NCBI GenBank assembly: GCA_013433145.1
Contig: CM024169.1
Span: 6,612,501-6,676,500 of the forward strand
Length of the DNA: 64,000 nucleotides
DNA from: Ascaris suum
Lineage: Eukaryota; Nematoda; Chromadorea; Rhabditida; Ascarididae
Direction of reading: 5' to 3'
Position 1 is the stretch's first letter; each line of letters starts with the position of its first letter. Both the position numbers and the translations under genes were made by a program. Below the pieces are notes generated by a model that searched no databases, was not told where the DNA came from, and saw nothing but the letters and a program-made list of their open reading frames with translations. Shown piece after piece: positions 1-11,152 of this stretch.

Positions 1-534
1 CAATTGTAAGAGGCCTCATTTTCTAGAGAATTCCCGGTGAATGATTTCCTCAAAAAGTTTTCATTCGAATGCATTAAAAAAGTGGTTGGTGAAATATTTT
101 GCATGAAGGAGAATGGTAAACAAGTTGAGAGGACGATAGGAAAAACGACCGCCTCGAACACAGTCTCTGAAATTAAAAAGCGAATGTGGCACAGTTTATC
201 GTTCCTGCCGATTGCGGTGAATATCTGAAGCGGAGGATTCAAATAAATAGTTTGCCCCCAATAGTCAATACCAAATACACGTCATAGCCCAACGCTCAAA
301 CGTAAAACTGGAGAACAGCAGTCCTCTAAACTGCTCTGAATCTCCTCCGAATGACGTACATGCCTTTCTTTTTTTCCTCTTTTTCTCCTCCCCTCTACTT
401 CTCCTCCACAAACTCGCTACTGTATTGTAGTTCACCCGCAGAAAATCGGTCTGTGTTGCGCTCATATCGACTTGCGAATTTAAATTTGGTGTAATATAAT
501 ATTACACCTTTAATTTCTTCCTCGTGTTTTTTAG

Positions 535-690
535 TTGATCGCGGAAGAGTCATTGGTCCAGAATAGTTATGCTATCGATGGAGATACGGCGTTGCAAAGT
601 GAACGCATCACTTACATAAGCTGTGGGCGTGAACTTAAGCTTCAGCACCCAAGCGTTCGGGACAGGCAGCAAGCGCAGAAAACTTGCTGA
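535..690 (+). CDS. Candidate 3' exon, unrecognised protein
   Basis: A T-rich acceptor (gtgttttttag, AG at 533-534) is followed by 51 open codons and TGA. The peptide is hydrophilic (contains AIDGDTALQSERITYISCGR). I do not recognise a family. A second acceptor (cttcag) opens another frame from 646 to a good donor, AAAG/gtaaga, at 752-753, so this stretch may instead be an internal exon read differently. The two readings exclude each other. Exon length and acceptor are seen; function is unknown. Confidence 0.28.
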   Translation: MIAEESLVQNSYAIDGDTALQSERITYISCGRELKLQHPSVRDRQQAQKTC

Positions 691-1347
691 TGGATACATG
701 CGTAACCTTGTGTCGATTCCGCTGCAACTCTGCTCTGTAAAGAAGATTAAAGGTAAGAATAGTGAAGCCAGAGCGTCATCCTATGTGACGACTCGTTTAC
801 GCATGGAACAATGTCGCAAGACCATTTTCGATGCGAGAACATGGCTGACTGTACCCGATTTTATGATGTATTATCAGCCAGTAATTAGGCCGGTCATGCG
901 CATGACTACACAAAGTAATTAAGACATGACCTGGATTGACACTGTTGATCACGCGACAGATTTTCATCAAAGCATCTCCATAAAGAATGACCTGATATTC
1001 ATTCACACTAGTAACCTTGTTTAATCCCCTTCTCTTCGATAATAATAACGGAGAGCGTCTATCCATTAACATTCGCGTGATGAAATTGTAATGGCGTGAA
1101 ACTGAAAGCAGTACTTCTGCAAATAAGGTGCCTAATTGTGTGAGGAAAATTTGTTCTTGAAATTTGTGGAGAAAGCTTTCGTTACACACCTACTATCAAC
1201 GTAGCAATTTACACAACGCGACTTTTGCCTCTATTGTACGGTTTCGTTAACCCTTTAGCGAAACGTTTCTGCATCAACGCTCTCTAGTGTGAATGATCGC
1301 CACGCTTGATCGTCGCTCTCGGTTGAGCTCCAGCTATATATCTAAAA

Positions 1348-2866
1348 ATGGAGCAGTTAAAGGAGATTATTTTTCAGGAATTTTCGCTTCCTCATCAGCA
1401 ATCTCAGATCCAAAAATGGCTTAAGGTAGGTTTGAGCATACCTTTGACGCTTAATATATTATGCTCTGCCTCATTTTGCTGTCGTTGATCAATGTTACAC
1501 AGTATTTCTCCGCCTTGAAATATTTTTGCACTGCGACACACTTCTTTGCTTGAAGCCGAACGTAAAAGAAGCGTAATGATAAACAATTGCTGCATATGAC
1601 CTTGTACTACTTTATACCATGGCCGAGGGAGATCCGTGTGGAAGGCTGATGTGTGATGGAGCTAAACTTGAGTAAGAGGGGAAATGAAGCCTATGCGTTG
1701 TCCCCTTGGGAGAACTGATGTTGTTGTGCAATAGCGCTGAAACAATTCTGAATGTGAAAGAATGCGAGGTCTCACGGAGTTTTACAGAGCATTTTAAGGC
1801 AAATTCCTTTCAGGGCATGTCCATAAAGGCTTAATGTCGTGAGTTCTACAGGTGGCTGGTGCAGTATCATTTCAAGTTACCAGATGTGTATGCTTCAGTC
1901 CGACCAACTTCGGCCAGTGTGGTGATAGCATGAAGTTTCAAATTTCTATCTGACAGGTGGAATGCTTTAAGAGGTTTTATCTAATATCCCATCTCTGCAG
2001 AAGACAACCGTCATGAAGATGCAGTCTTGACAACCTAGGCGCGTATGCAGCAGGCAATCAGTGCGAATGAGGGGGCAGTGGAAGCACAACAATTGATTGT
2101 TTCATTTTTATGGTAGACACTGGACGTTCAAGTGGCCGTGAGGTCAATTTGACGCTTGATGCGTCATCGATTGTGTGAAAAGATCATTGAGATTCGCACA
2201 TAGTGATTGAGTTTCCCTCATAATTGCTAGTTGATCTGTCTCAGAGAGTGGCAGTGCTTGCAGTTCACACAGCGAAATTCTATGCCAAACTTCCACATAG
2301 CATTTTATTTTTTTCTACGCTAATTGACTGCAATTTGCATCCGCTTTAAATCTATTGAACGAAAGCATTCAGTCAGCATTAGCGAGTTCCGCATTCGACC
2401 TGAGCCAACAAATGATTAAAACACATCGCACAAACAACAGCTACGTCCTGAATGTAACAGTCGAAGACTATTAAAGCCACCGCATGCAGTGATTCTTTGA
2501 GAATAGATTTCCGGCACTGTGAACGCTAATAATGGCCTAACGCATTTTGTAAATAAAGAGCGATAGTTAGGGAGGAGAGTAAGTTGACGTGTCCTTTATT
2601 GCCCTCGCTTCTTCTTCGACAGCTAGGAAATACGACTTTCATAAGCTCAGGTAAGTTTTTCATTGAAAGGATTTGCAGTTGCCATTTAAATTCCGCTTTT
2701 GCAATATTTTCTAAAGCTCAGTATGACCTTGATATTGTTGTGCGTAAGTTTTCTATTAATTGCGGTAATTACCATGTGGCCCTGAAATGCAGCAGTTCCA
2801 GTCTACCGGAACTATACAGAAGATATCATCGGCCCTTATTTCTCGTTCCAATGCGATTTATCATAG
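1348..2866 (+). CDS. Candidate three-exon small gene (59 aa model)
   Basis: ATG in an A-rich context (ctaaaaATGG) opens exon 1, 1348-1425, which ends AAG/gtaggt. Exon 2 is 2623-2650, after the acceptor cttcttcgacag, and ends CAG/gtaagt. Exon 3 is 2793-2866, after aaatgcag, and ends TAG. Phases run 0, 0, 1 and match across both joins, giving 180 coding bases. Exon 1 reads MEQLKEIIFQEFSLPHQQSQ; its amphipathic start loosely recalls the helix of ubiquitin-like folds, but that is a guess. The 28-base exon is unusually short. Compatible phases can occur by chance, and an exon may be missing in the 1.2-kb first intron. Confidence 0.3.
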
Positions 2867-3816
2867 GCGATATAAGATATTGCCACTAAAGGGGCTATAA
2901 AATTTATGAATCAAAATTTGCATCTCCCTCGGGTCAAAATTTGTGTTTCGCAATCGAACGGGCTGTGCTCGAGAAACGTTTTCCCAGATCAAAACTCGCG
3001 TAGTTCTTACGTTTGCAGCAAGAATGTATCATAAGACATGTCACGATATTACTTTCGGCCCACGTCCTCCTGACCGAACCCAGTTAGAAAATCTCATCTT
3101 TTGCAGTTTTTTTCTTTTTATGAAAAACCTGCCTAGGCTTGAGATATGCAAATGAACTATTTTAAGCGAGACTGAACTTGTTTCTGACAGCTGCTCGTTG
3201 GCCTGCATTATAAACATAAAGTGGACATTGCGAATACGTTAATTGGAGTTTGTTATAGTTGCAGTGTGTAATTCTCGGACGACTGCTTCCCGTAAATACT
3301 GACGACAAGAATGATATCTAATGCAATGCAAAAAAGCTTTATTCTTAAATTCAATCAACAGCAGTTTCCTTCGGGACATTACGTTTCTATCACTTAGCAA
3401 TCGCACAAAGTTCTTATAATCTTGACGAAGCAGAATGACAGTAAAGAAATTTGCGAACTTATTTGCTACTTATTTGCTACTGTTAACTTTTTATGATGAA
3501 GTAAACTTTGGTTCGGCTCAAATTTACGCTGTAACCATTCTCTAATGATGAAAGAAAATAGTGCCACGCTTTAGCTACTAGCATCTGCACTCATCATTTC
3601 ATTCACATTATTTGCAAAGCAGAGCTGATATAATGTAATGAGTAAATAACAGCAATTGAAAAGTCTTACATTGATTCAGTCAGATAGTCCATCAGCCCGA
3701 AATGGTTGTGATTCGCAGCCAATGATTTAAAATCCTTCATCAGGAGCTGTCATAAAGTATGCATTAAAAGTGCATGTAGTATTTCAGCATTACGACATCT
3801 GCTATGAAATTAATAA
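2867..3816. other. No gene seen
   Basis: AT-rich sequence with short open frames only. A back-to-back copy of cttatttgcta lies near 3469-3490. I see no convincing splice-bounded frame on either strand. Confidence 0.4.
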
Positions 3817-4131
3817 ATGATTCGTGAGAAAAAAGAAAATCATTCGGAAACTGAATTGGATGACAAGAATCGATGGAGCATGCCACTTGGCCTACTTTGT
3901 ATAAAAGCTTTCTCGTGTAATAATGCTGATTTTTCCCATAATGTCTATTTTTCGAGCAGCTTTTCTCCAAGCATTTTCCAGCATTTTGTGATTATAAAGC
4001 GTAAAACGTCATCGACAGTGCAATTTCACGTGCTATTTAGGGTTTCAGAGATATTACGAGGCCATTACATGCGTATTTCATTGCTTGAAAAGCTGAGCTA
4101 TTCAGAAGAAAGAAGCCAGCACTGGAAATAA
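3817..4131 (+). CDS. Candidate single-exon ORF, 104 aa
   Basis: A true ATG opens 104 codons ending in two consecutive TAA triplets. The N-terminus is charged (MIREKKENHSETELDDKNRW) and is followed by a mixed region with short hydrophobic runs. No domain is recognised. At this base composition an ATG-started frame of 104 codons is uncommon but not significant alone. A shorter minus-strand frame (3764-3970) overlaps its start and cannot be excluded. Confidence 0.33.
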   Translation: MIREKKENHSETELDDKNRWSMPLGLLCIKAFSCNNADFSHNVYFSSSFSPSIFQHFVIIKRKTSSTVQFHVLFRVSEILRGHYMRISLLEKLSYSEERSQHWK

Positions 4132-4134
4132 TAA

Positions 4135-7100
4135 GCGAGAGCTTATGAAGTATTGACGGATGAAGATTGCATTAATTAAGCAGTATTAATAGCCAACATC
4201 GCCAAACACAACGTTGGGTGCATCAGATGGTGTGGTATCGCCTTGAAAGTTCTCCATTAGAAAGCCATAATTGGTATAAATTGATGAAATGCATTCTGTT
4301 TTGCATGCGATAATCACTGGTGAAAAAAAGTTTGACGAGCATGAGCAAGCAATGAGGGCACAATGTAGCCAAACAGGAAGCATTTCATGCACTGAGTAGT
4401 CACCCGCAATGGAGCAATCTGCGCGGCCATGCACTCAAATTTGGCATGTCTGGTGACACTAACTGAACTTGGCAAAATTTCTGTATCAGCCTCTAAATTT
4501 AGAATATTTGAGGCTGAAAATTAGGATACTCTTACCTGTTTTGTTGCTTGCCTCAAATCCGCACTCAGACGTTCAGCAGATCGGAGCGACCAATGATCAA
4601 AGCTGATAGCAAAAAGTTGTTTTCCTCTGAACTACAAATTCTGAATTTCATATCTCACCCTTAAGGGGCAAGAGAACGAGGAAGAAGTAAGCACTACTGC
4701 AATGATTAGAACATGATAGGAAAAATCTTCTCATCCAATCTCTGCCTTGCGCCATCCGTTATTATCTTTACGCACGGCTTCCTTAATTCAGGACAAGCAC
4801 TGACTGAAAATTCATTGAATTGAAGCACTCGATCTGTTCGTATGGATTTAATTATTGAAACTGCTGTATGAAATGAAGCAATCTGTAGGACACTTACAAA
4901 GTGCTGCATGCTCTTCGGAGGTGTGCTTGGTGTTTTAATGGAAAGGGCGAAGCAAAGAAAAGCATGAATTACGGAGCAGATATGCCTTAAGTAAGAAGAA
5001 CATTCAGAGAAGCCGATGGCGTATGCTATTCCACTGAATCGTCATGATATTTGCTTTTCGTTGCTAGTCGATCTTCGTTGCCAAGTCGGCCTTTTTAGCT
5101 CGTTAGCGGGTGGCTGCTTTCCCTTATCGCTGCTGTTCGTTTTCGAATCATTTTTTTTTCTGGTTTGCTTTGCTGTCGCTTCCACCGGGTTATCACAGAT
5201 GGATTTGAATGAATGGTAGACAAGATGGGTGATATGATAACATTGTCTGTTGTATCAAAAGCCGATAGTGGATGTTGTAGATGAGGCATCGAAGGCTGAT
5301 GTTCAGTTTGCCCTAATCGCGCCTACAACTATCGTATAATGACTTTATTGAAAAACTTATTAACATTGATGCAAACATCCCGTGAGTTTGGATAGTTATA
5401 ATATTGAGTATGGATCGCAAATTTATCGAAGAAAAAAGCAGAGTGATGCGTTTTGATAGATTTATCCGCATCACCGAACGGTCGAAGAAACGCATACTGC
5501 TGAACGGGAATTTATCGAAGGTGGTGCTGTATTATTCAATGTCAAGGACGTCTGCTGTTTGACGCGCCGACCATAATGCTCCTGCTTGACGATATAAGCA
5601 GCTTAGGAGTACCAGCCATCGAGCTCAGAGAGGTGTTCTTGTTTAATGTTTCGTTCAATAAATTTTCTGTGAAACTCGGCCTCGTACATATGTGCGAAGA
5701 ATTATGTGCAGCAGGTGCTTCAAATTAATGGAGAGTTGCGTCGTGAGGTTGGAGGATTGAGCTCAAAGAAGTCAAATTACTTCCTGTTAGAAATTTAAAT
5801 TCTCTCTGTTTAAGCAGACCTAAACAGCGCATCAAAAAACACTCTTCCACCACTTTACCATGCATAGCGGGCATTTGGTAGCTTACGGCATTTGATCATA
5901 AGTTTTTTCCCTTAAGGCAAGCTAGTTCAACTCGCTTCCATCTTCTCCACAATTGTATCCACTGAGAGCCTCCCTAGGCTACACAAATGCACCAATGAAA
6001 TAGATCTTACACTCCCACCTTCTGTATCTTATCTGTTTGCACTGTTTATTGAGTGCCAGTTAGAGAGCCCTAGACCATGAACAATATGTCACAGCTGAAG
6101 ATTTGCAGAATCGAGTAATTACGATTTCGTTCTTTGAAAAGAAATCTAAGAAAATTAGGCAACCTTTTCAATGGCCTTTTTTCTTGGGATCTTCTTACTC
6201 CGTCTATCAGCGTGATCATTATGAAGGATTGCAGGAAGATGCTTGTCTTACTCTCGTGAGAAATGATTAATTGCGCTGATTCGTATGCTTTGGTCCAATT
6301 TTATCCGTCTACAAGCCATTATTGTTCAGATGATTGTAATAGAAACTTTTCAGAACCTGCGTATTTGGCATTTATCATTCACTGATACTGTTTATCGACT
6401 CTCGCTTCATCGTTGAAAAGTCTACTGACCTTTGTTGCTGGAAATGCAAGCAGGGGCGAAGGAGGTGGAGGTTTTACTTTCTTCTTTCGTTCTACTAGTT
6501 CCTATCATATCAGTTAAGAGGGTTCTTGCCAATCCCCCTCCTAGATGGCAGCATATCGGCGAGACATCACAATCTTCTAGAAGACGTTTTTAGTACCTAT
6601 GAAGAAAATTTCTCATTATGTTTGGTGCTAAATAGAACAGTCCTCCTAAATTAATGATGACCGGCCAGTATTTAGCGGTGTTCTGTAAGGTATCATAAAT
6701 ATATCCTTATATTTCTTCCTTTTTAAATTGAAATATCCATATCTCCCTTGATGGCCAAATTTATAATATGTTTGCTTGCGACGTCAAAGGATTTTCGCGT
6801 GGTAATCATCCTTAGTGAATTTCTGATTGGTCCAAACAACGGCGGCTCAAAATATGAGAAGATAAAATAACCGTTTTAAATCTACGCAAGTCTTATTCAA
6901 CTGCTTCGGGGTAATTGAGAATATTTAAGCTATCTCCGCTAGTGGTTTAGAAGTCACAACCTTAGAGAAGTGACGCGTACAAAAATTTATCATAAATGCA
7001 TCATTGGGTTAAGAGCGTTCAGTAAAAGAAATTTGAAACTGCTTTCTCGATTATTCAGAACTTTCCTGATTTGCTTCTTCGAACACTATCGGAATCCTGA

Positions 7101-7188
7101 ATTATGGTGAAAAAGCCAAGAAGAATTCAGGCCAAAAATTCGACTATGTAGGCGTAGAAGGTGAATTCATCCCGATCAACCCACTATA
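4135..7188. other. Long stretch without a supportable gene
   Basis: Only frames under about 85 codons with no good splice boundaries. Two small plus/minus frames at 5016-5289 overlap head to head and look like chance. No tandem repeat, tRNA or transposon end noticed. Confidence 0.4.
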
Positions 7189-7407
7189 TCACGCTGTCAA
7201 TCTGTTCAGCTGAGGCGGCTTTGCTGGATTCTGCGATCTTATATTGTAAATTTCCGCGTTTACGGCTGAAACTTCGTTTCTGCAAACAGTTATTAGTGCG
7301 CGGAATTCGAAGAGCTTTTTTCTACATATTTCAAAGATTTTGTCCACAGGATTGGATTTGGAATTTGCAATTTCATTATAATAATTCAATGATGCGATGG
7401 ACAGATT
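7189..7407 (-). CDS. Candidate exon, hydrophilic peptide
   Basis: Minus-strand frame of about 72 codons ending TGA at 7189. The product is rich in K, E and N with few low-complexity runs (NPVDKIFEICRKKLFEFRAL). It lies downstream of the minus-strand model at 7729-8156 and could be a neighbouring gene. A plus-strand frame of 106 codons (7161-7481) covers the same DNA but begins at GTG and is hydrophobic and Phe-rich. I favour the minus strand on composition only. Confidence 0.3.
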   Translation of the reverse strand, partial: NLSIASLNYYNEIANSKSNPVDKIFEICRKKLFEFRALITVCRNEVSAVNAEIYNIRSQNPAKPPQLNRLTA

Positions 7408-7728
7408 TCATTTTTAAAATCATTTCCACAATTCGATTTATAGGATGGGAATTTGGCTTCGTTTTAGCGGCGGTCTCTTGACTGAGGTTAGTACCGATTG
7501 ACATTCCAATATTGCATCTGCATACGTTCCACTGCCTCCGTAGGAATTCTTCGCTGCAACGTTGTTCTATCGTTTTGAAATATACATTGCCTTATGGAGC
7601 CTTTTGTTGCACTTTGTGAATTTCTCAACTTTTTGGCGTGCACTCATTATAATTTTTATATCTGTGCTGGCTTCGTCCACTGAAGTTTTTTGTATCGTCA
7701 TGATTTCATTATCAACATAGCATACTGT

Positions 7729-8156
7729 TTATCTATCTCTAACACCTTCTATTTCTCTCATGCAATTTTTTCTCATGTTACTGATGAATGAATCATAGTA
7801 AATGCGTCTGATATGAGTGCGTCGCACAATCTGCTTTAGAGCTGCAACAAAAAAAGTGGTGTGGAACAGCTTGTCTCTAATCACTGATTTTTTACTATTT
7901 TGTGCTTCGTTAGCGAAGCAACTTTTCCAAAACCCTTTAAATCGATTTCCCATCTTTGCATATATGTGTGTTCGCGTATGTGGCGCAGCACCACTGAAGC
8001 TAGTTTTGCACAGCTGGCTGGATATTTTTGCACCACTCTCCACTGATCTTCAAACTTCAAAATAGTACGTTTAATTTTTAACTGAACTCTTTTGTATTCA
8101 CTGTTGATAGAATTCATCCGCATCATAACGATTGCATTTGCACTCAACTCACACAC
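7729..8156 (-). CDS. Candidate two-exon gene, unrecognised basic protein
   Basis: Minus strand. The 5' exon, about 8156-7934, encodes a lysine/arginine-rich helical sequence (INSEYKRVQLKIKRTILKFE). It ends AAAGG/gttttg, a weak donor. After a 92-base intron the acceptor tttttttgttgcag opens exon 7841-7729: 36 residues, TAA stop, very basic (RRTHIRRIYYDSFISNMRKN). The phase-1 join gives a continuous reading. Both exons also read through in separate longer frames. The upstream boundary is uncertain and 8428-8664 could be an earlier exon. No family recognised. Confidence 0.4.
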
Positions 8157-8427
8157 AAGAAAAGGTATATTTCAAGGAAGATTTGATTGCGGGTGGAGGT
8201 GATTGAATAGGCTAAACAATGGGAGCATTATCCTGCACCATTTTTTGATAACTTTATAGTCGGTTAGTTAGTTGATTAGGTGAGCAAAATGCTGATCCGC
8301 ATATTTTGCCAGATGTTTGTGGATCGCTTTCGCATTTGTTCCACGCTGCTGCGCACGAGATTTCAATTGCGCATAATATGTTGTGAAGGCTAAGTGTTGA
8401 GAGTAGACTTTTTATTGTCTCAAGGAC

Positions 8428-8664
8428 TCATGAGCATTTTATTTCCCTTGAGGTGTTTTCTTTGAATTGCTTATGTGTTTTGTCAAGCAAACAATTTGCG
8501 ACACCAAGTTCGATGTGAACGTCTGATTCGCGAGCTGGGAACGTGTTGCAACCGCGTAAATTTTTGAGGCTGTACTCTTTGCGCAGAACATGGGTGATAT
8601 GAAACCACTTCCACAATTCGCTACAATGACAGCGAACTGAAACTTTCGTGCTGCTCAGTAGCAT
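8428..8664 (-). CDS. Candidate ORF or exon, 78 aa, Cys-containing
   Basis: ATG-started minus-strand frame ending TGA. The residue mix is balanced, with five cysteines and charged stretches (NLRGCNTFPARESDVHIELG). An internal acceptor-like aaagtttcag near the 5' end would allow it to be an internal or terminal exon. It lies 270 bases upstream of the 7729-8156 model on the same strand, so it may belong to that gene, though no phase-consistent donor was found. Not recognised. Confidence 0.33.
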   Translation of the reverse strand: MLLSSTKVSVRCHCSELWKWFHITHVLRKEYSLKNLRGCNTFPARESDVHIELGVANCLLDKTHKQFKENTSREIKCS

Positions 8665-9071
8665 TTAGAGGCGATACATCAGTTAAAACCTATCTCAGGA
8701 GAAGAAACCCTTACGAGCGGAACAAAGATAAGTCATTTTTCACGCTTCATCATATATTCTGGTGATGTCATAAATGCTGTGCCGGTGGGCTTCGAGGTTA
8801 GTGCATGGACGTTGATCAGCACTGCTTCTAAGAAAGCATATAACAAGGTTCTTAGACCGTGCATGAAAATTATAGAAAAGAAGCTTGCTGCTGATAGATC
8901 CCTTCTACTAATTCGTCATCAATTCCTCAGAAGACATTATTAGTACATAGGTGTTCATTCAGAACAATTGAGTAATACACGACCTTTTGCAAAAATTAGA
9001 TGACATTAGCAACGTCAAGCTCAGTCAATCGTAGCGAAATTTTTGAGATACCAGAAGGCAGAAAAATGCAC

Positions 9072-9102
9072 TACATTATGCAGTAGTGAACTGCATAATG
9101 TA
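9072..9102. repeat. Perfect 12-bp hairpin, 7-nt loop
   Basis: TACATTATGCAG is followed by the loop TAGTGAA and the exact reverse complement CTGCATAATGTA. It lies outside any open frame I support, 0.2 kb downstream (minus sense) of the candidate at 9298-9429. Confidence 0.85.
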
Positions 9103-9140
9103 CTCATTGGTCACCAGTGTAATTACCGAGGCAAGCAACG

Positions 9141-9260
9141 GCGGAAGAAGGGATGGACGAAAATGGGAGTGGGAAGGGAAATCGAGTTCTAAGTGAAAAC
9201 AGAAAGTATGAAGCTTAGTTTCTCGAGAAAGGGAAAGGAATCTAAGTTCTGTGGACCCTG
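9141..9260. other. Purine-rich intergenic segment
   Basis: A GA-rich run on the plus strand between the hairpin and the T tract at 9282-9297. No coding frame seen. Confidence 0.5.
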
Positions 9261-9297
9261 CGAGCTGGTTCCAGTCTGCCGGTTTTTTTTTTTTTTA

Positions 9298-9429
9298 CTA
9301 TTCGTCGATGATTTGGGGCTTGAGGCGTTCTGCTGCGCGCAACGCATTCGCGACCATCTCCCATAGACGCGCTTTCAACATAGCCCCATTCCAGTTCTTG
9401 TAGCATTTTTTATGAAGCTGTAGGCGTGG
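9298..9429 (-). CDS. Candidate terminal exon abutting an A tract
   Basis: Minus strand. The acceptor ccgttttattcag opens 43 codons and a TAG. The product is helical and basic (AMLKARLWEMVANALRAAER). Two bases after the stop, the minus strand becomes an uninterrupted run of about 16 A (plus-strand T at 9282-9297). The reading also continues upstream to 9480 without splicing. A stop followed directly by poly(A) is what a retrocopy or LINE-like 3' end shows, but no UTR or target-site duplication was identified. I do not recognise the protein. Confidence 0.38.
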   Translation of the reverse strand, partial: PRLQLHKKCYKNWNGAMLKARLWEMVANALRAAERLKPQIIDE

Positions 9430-9468
9430 CTGAATAAAACGGACAGCTAGAAACTGTTTTGAGGCGTC

Positions 9469-10062
9469 ATGCAATATCATTCAGCACTAGCCTCACTTGA
9501 AGCATCCATTACCCATCTATTTTCGATCATCACACACTCTCTTCACAAAAGAAGATATCTCAACATGGGCGAGGCAGAAGTGAATTTAAAGAAAAGCACA
9601 AGGCCCGCTCACGGATCCAACCAGACGCCACACAGCTGGTATGCTGCCTCATTGCTTCTGCCTCAAAAAGCACATCCGTATACAATAAGCGGTGGCTCCA
9701 ATATTTGAAATTCCAAAAAATTCCGCCATAACATTCACAAATGTTATCAGCGGATGTTGAAAATTTTATCATTCCCAAAGGTTAGAGATCTTTGGATTAG
9801 TTTTCTTTTTCATTCTTAGCGACTGTTATATCATTACTTGGACTGTACAATCATAGTTGTCTGGCTTCCAAGTCCATGTGCAATTTTAACGCAAATATGT
9901 GCTAATTGCAGTAAATTTTTGAGCGAAGCGATTGCTCGGCGCATACTGGATATTGGAGAAGTGTGCAATGCTCATGTGGATATCGCTATTTGCAAACCGC
10001 ATTCCGACAACATTCTACAAATGTTTGTACATTCTCTGCAAATGCGCCTTCGTGTCCACTAG
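9469..10062 (+). CDS. Candidate two-exon gene, 106 aa model
   Basis: Exon 1, 9469-9638, starts at ATG and ends CAGCTG/gtatgc. Exon 2, 9912-10062, follows ctaattgcag and ends TAG. The phase-2 join is consistent and the coding length is 321 bases. Exon 1 contains SLHKRRYLNMGEAEVNLKKS. Exon 2 is helical (KFLSEAIARRILDIGEVCNA). The 273-base intron has ordinary ends. A minus-strand frame (9560-9778) overlaps exon 1, so the strand is not certain. No domain recognised. Confidence 0.4.
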
Positions 10063-10181
10063 TTTGAGCTCAGTGGCCACTGGCTGTTAATTTGTGAGTG
10101 AATGCTGCGTGACACTGATATTCCGAAGTGATATACGGTCAAGTTATTAGAACGACTTTGAAAGAAGTAGCTGAAGCTTGA

Positions 10182-10337
10182 AAGTATCCTGAACTTCGCA
10201 AACTACCTATACTGCCTGAGCAAGTAGTTGTTGAAGTCGTGCCTCCCAGCATTGCACGTCCAAACCTGGTATCCGTGTTGCAGGCTTTGCACTTGCAGTG
10301 TTCGCATAGTTTTGAAGAGTTCGATGAAATTTCCTAA
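10182..10337 (+). CDS. Candidate exon, Leu/Val/Pro-rich, 51 aa
   Basis: Open from just after a TGA to TAA. The peptide (LPILPEQVVVEVVPPSIARP, then an acidic end) has codon choices with many C/G third positions compared with flanking DNA. An in-frame ttgcag near 10283 could be a later acceptor. The opening loosely recalls the Leu-Pro start of F-box motifs, but this is not a call. It begins 120 bases after the 9469-10062 model and could be part of the same transcription unit. Confidence 0.33.
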   Translation, partial: KYPELRKLPILPEQVVVEVVPPSIARPNLVSVLQALHLQCSHSFEEFDEIS

Positions 10338-11035
10338 AAAACCGTCTTACTTCATATCGCACAATTGCTTTACAGAAGTACTCTATTCCCTTTTAGTCAG
10401 TTCATTAATATCGCTTCCGAAATACTGCTGTCAAATATTTGCTATCGGCTCATACTTCGTTCTGTCGTGACTCATCGCAACTTGTGAGTGGTTTTTTTTT
10501 GAACGATCCTAAATTATTTCATGCTTGCTGCTCTCGTAAATGCTAGGAAGGTCCGATCTATGTTTAAGTGAGACAAGATGTGTATGAATATATGTGTATG
10601 AATATACGGATTCAAGAGTGTGGCGAACAAAGCACGAACTATTATCTGACAGTTAGCATGACATGATAACCTATTTCTCAGTGCCCTTTGGGCATTCCCG
10701 GTGCCAAATTCCATCACTGCCTGCGATCCCAAAAATTTCCCCTCCTTGCGATATATCCAAATTGGAGTGGTATGCCTGCTGGAGCGGATGATTATGCTTC
10801 AGTTAGCTTTTTCGAAAATTTCACTTGTAAACCTGAAAGACATTATTTCTCCAAAAACCCGAGAATTCGCCCCATTTTAATCTCTTTCATCAAACCTTAC
10901 TATTGATATATTTGCTTTACTCTTCTCCCCTTAAATAATGTGGGTAAATACACATATTACTGCATCGTTTTCATTTTCATCGGAATCTTTTCTTTTATAT
11001 ATTCTTCTCTCAGTTTTTATGTTGTTTTGTTTCAG

Positions 11036-11135
11036 GTTGTTGCCCAAAATGGCATTACCTTTTCCTCGTTATATTGAATGCATGAGTTTCCATTTCATTT
11101 GGTTAAAAAACACTCTGTCGGACGATTGCGTGTGA
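11036..11135 (+). CDS. Candidate terminal exon
   Basis: A strong acceptor, ttgttttgtttcag, is followed by 32 codons to TGA (peptide begins LLPKMALPFPRYIECMSF). A second frame from the same acceptor stops after 13 codons. The next candidate ATG lies 17 bases downstream at 11153. Short, so the frame could be chance even if the acceptor is real. Confidence 0.25.
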
Positions 11136-11152
11136 CATTTTTGGGTGTATAA

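Noticed and set aside
7161..7481. Plus-strand 106-codon frame
   Set aside because: GTG start, hydrophobic Phe-rich composition; opposite strand is more coding-like.
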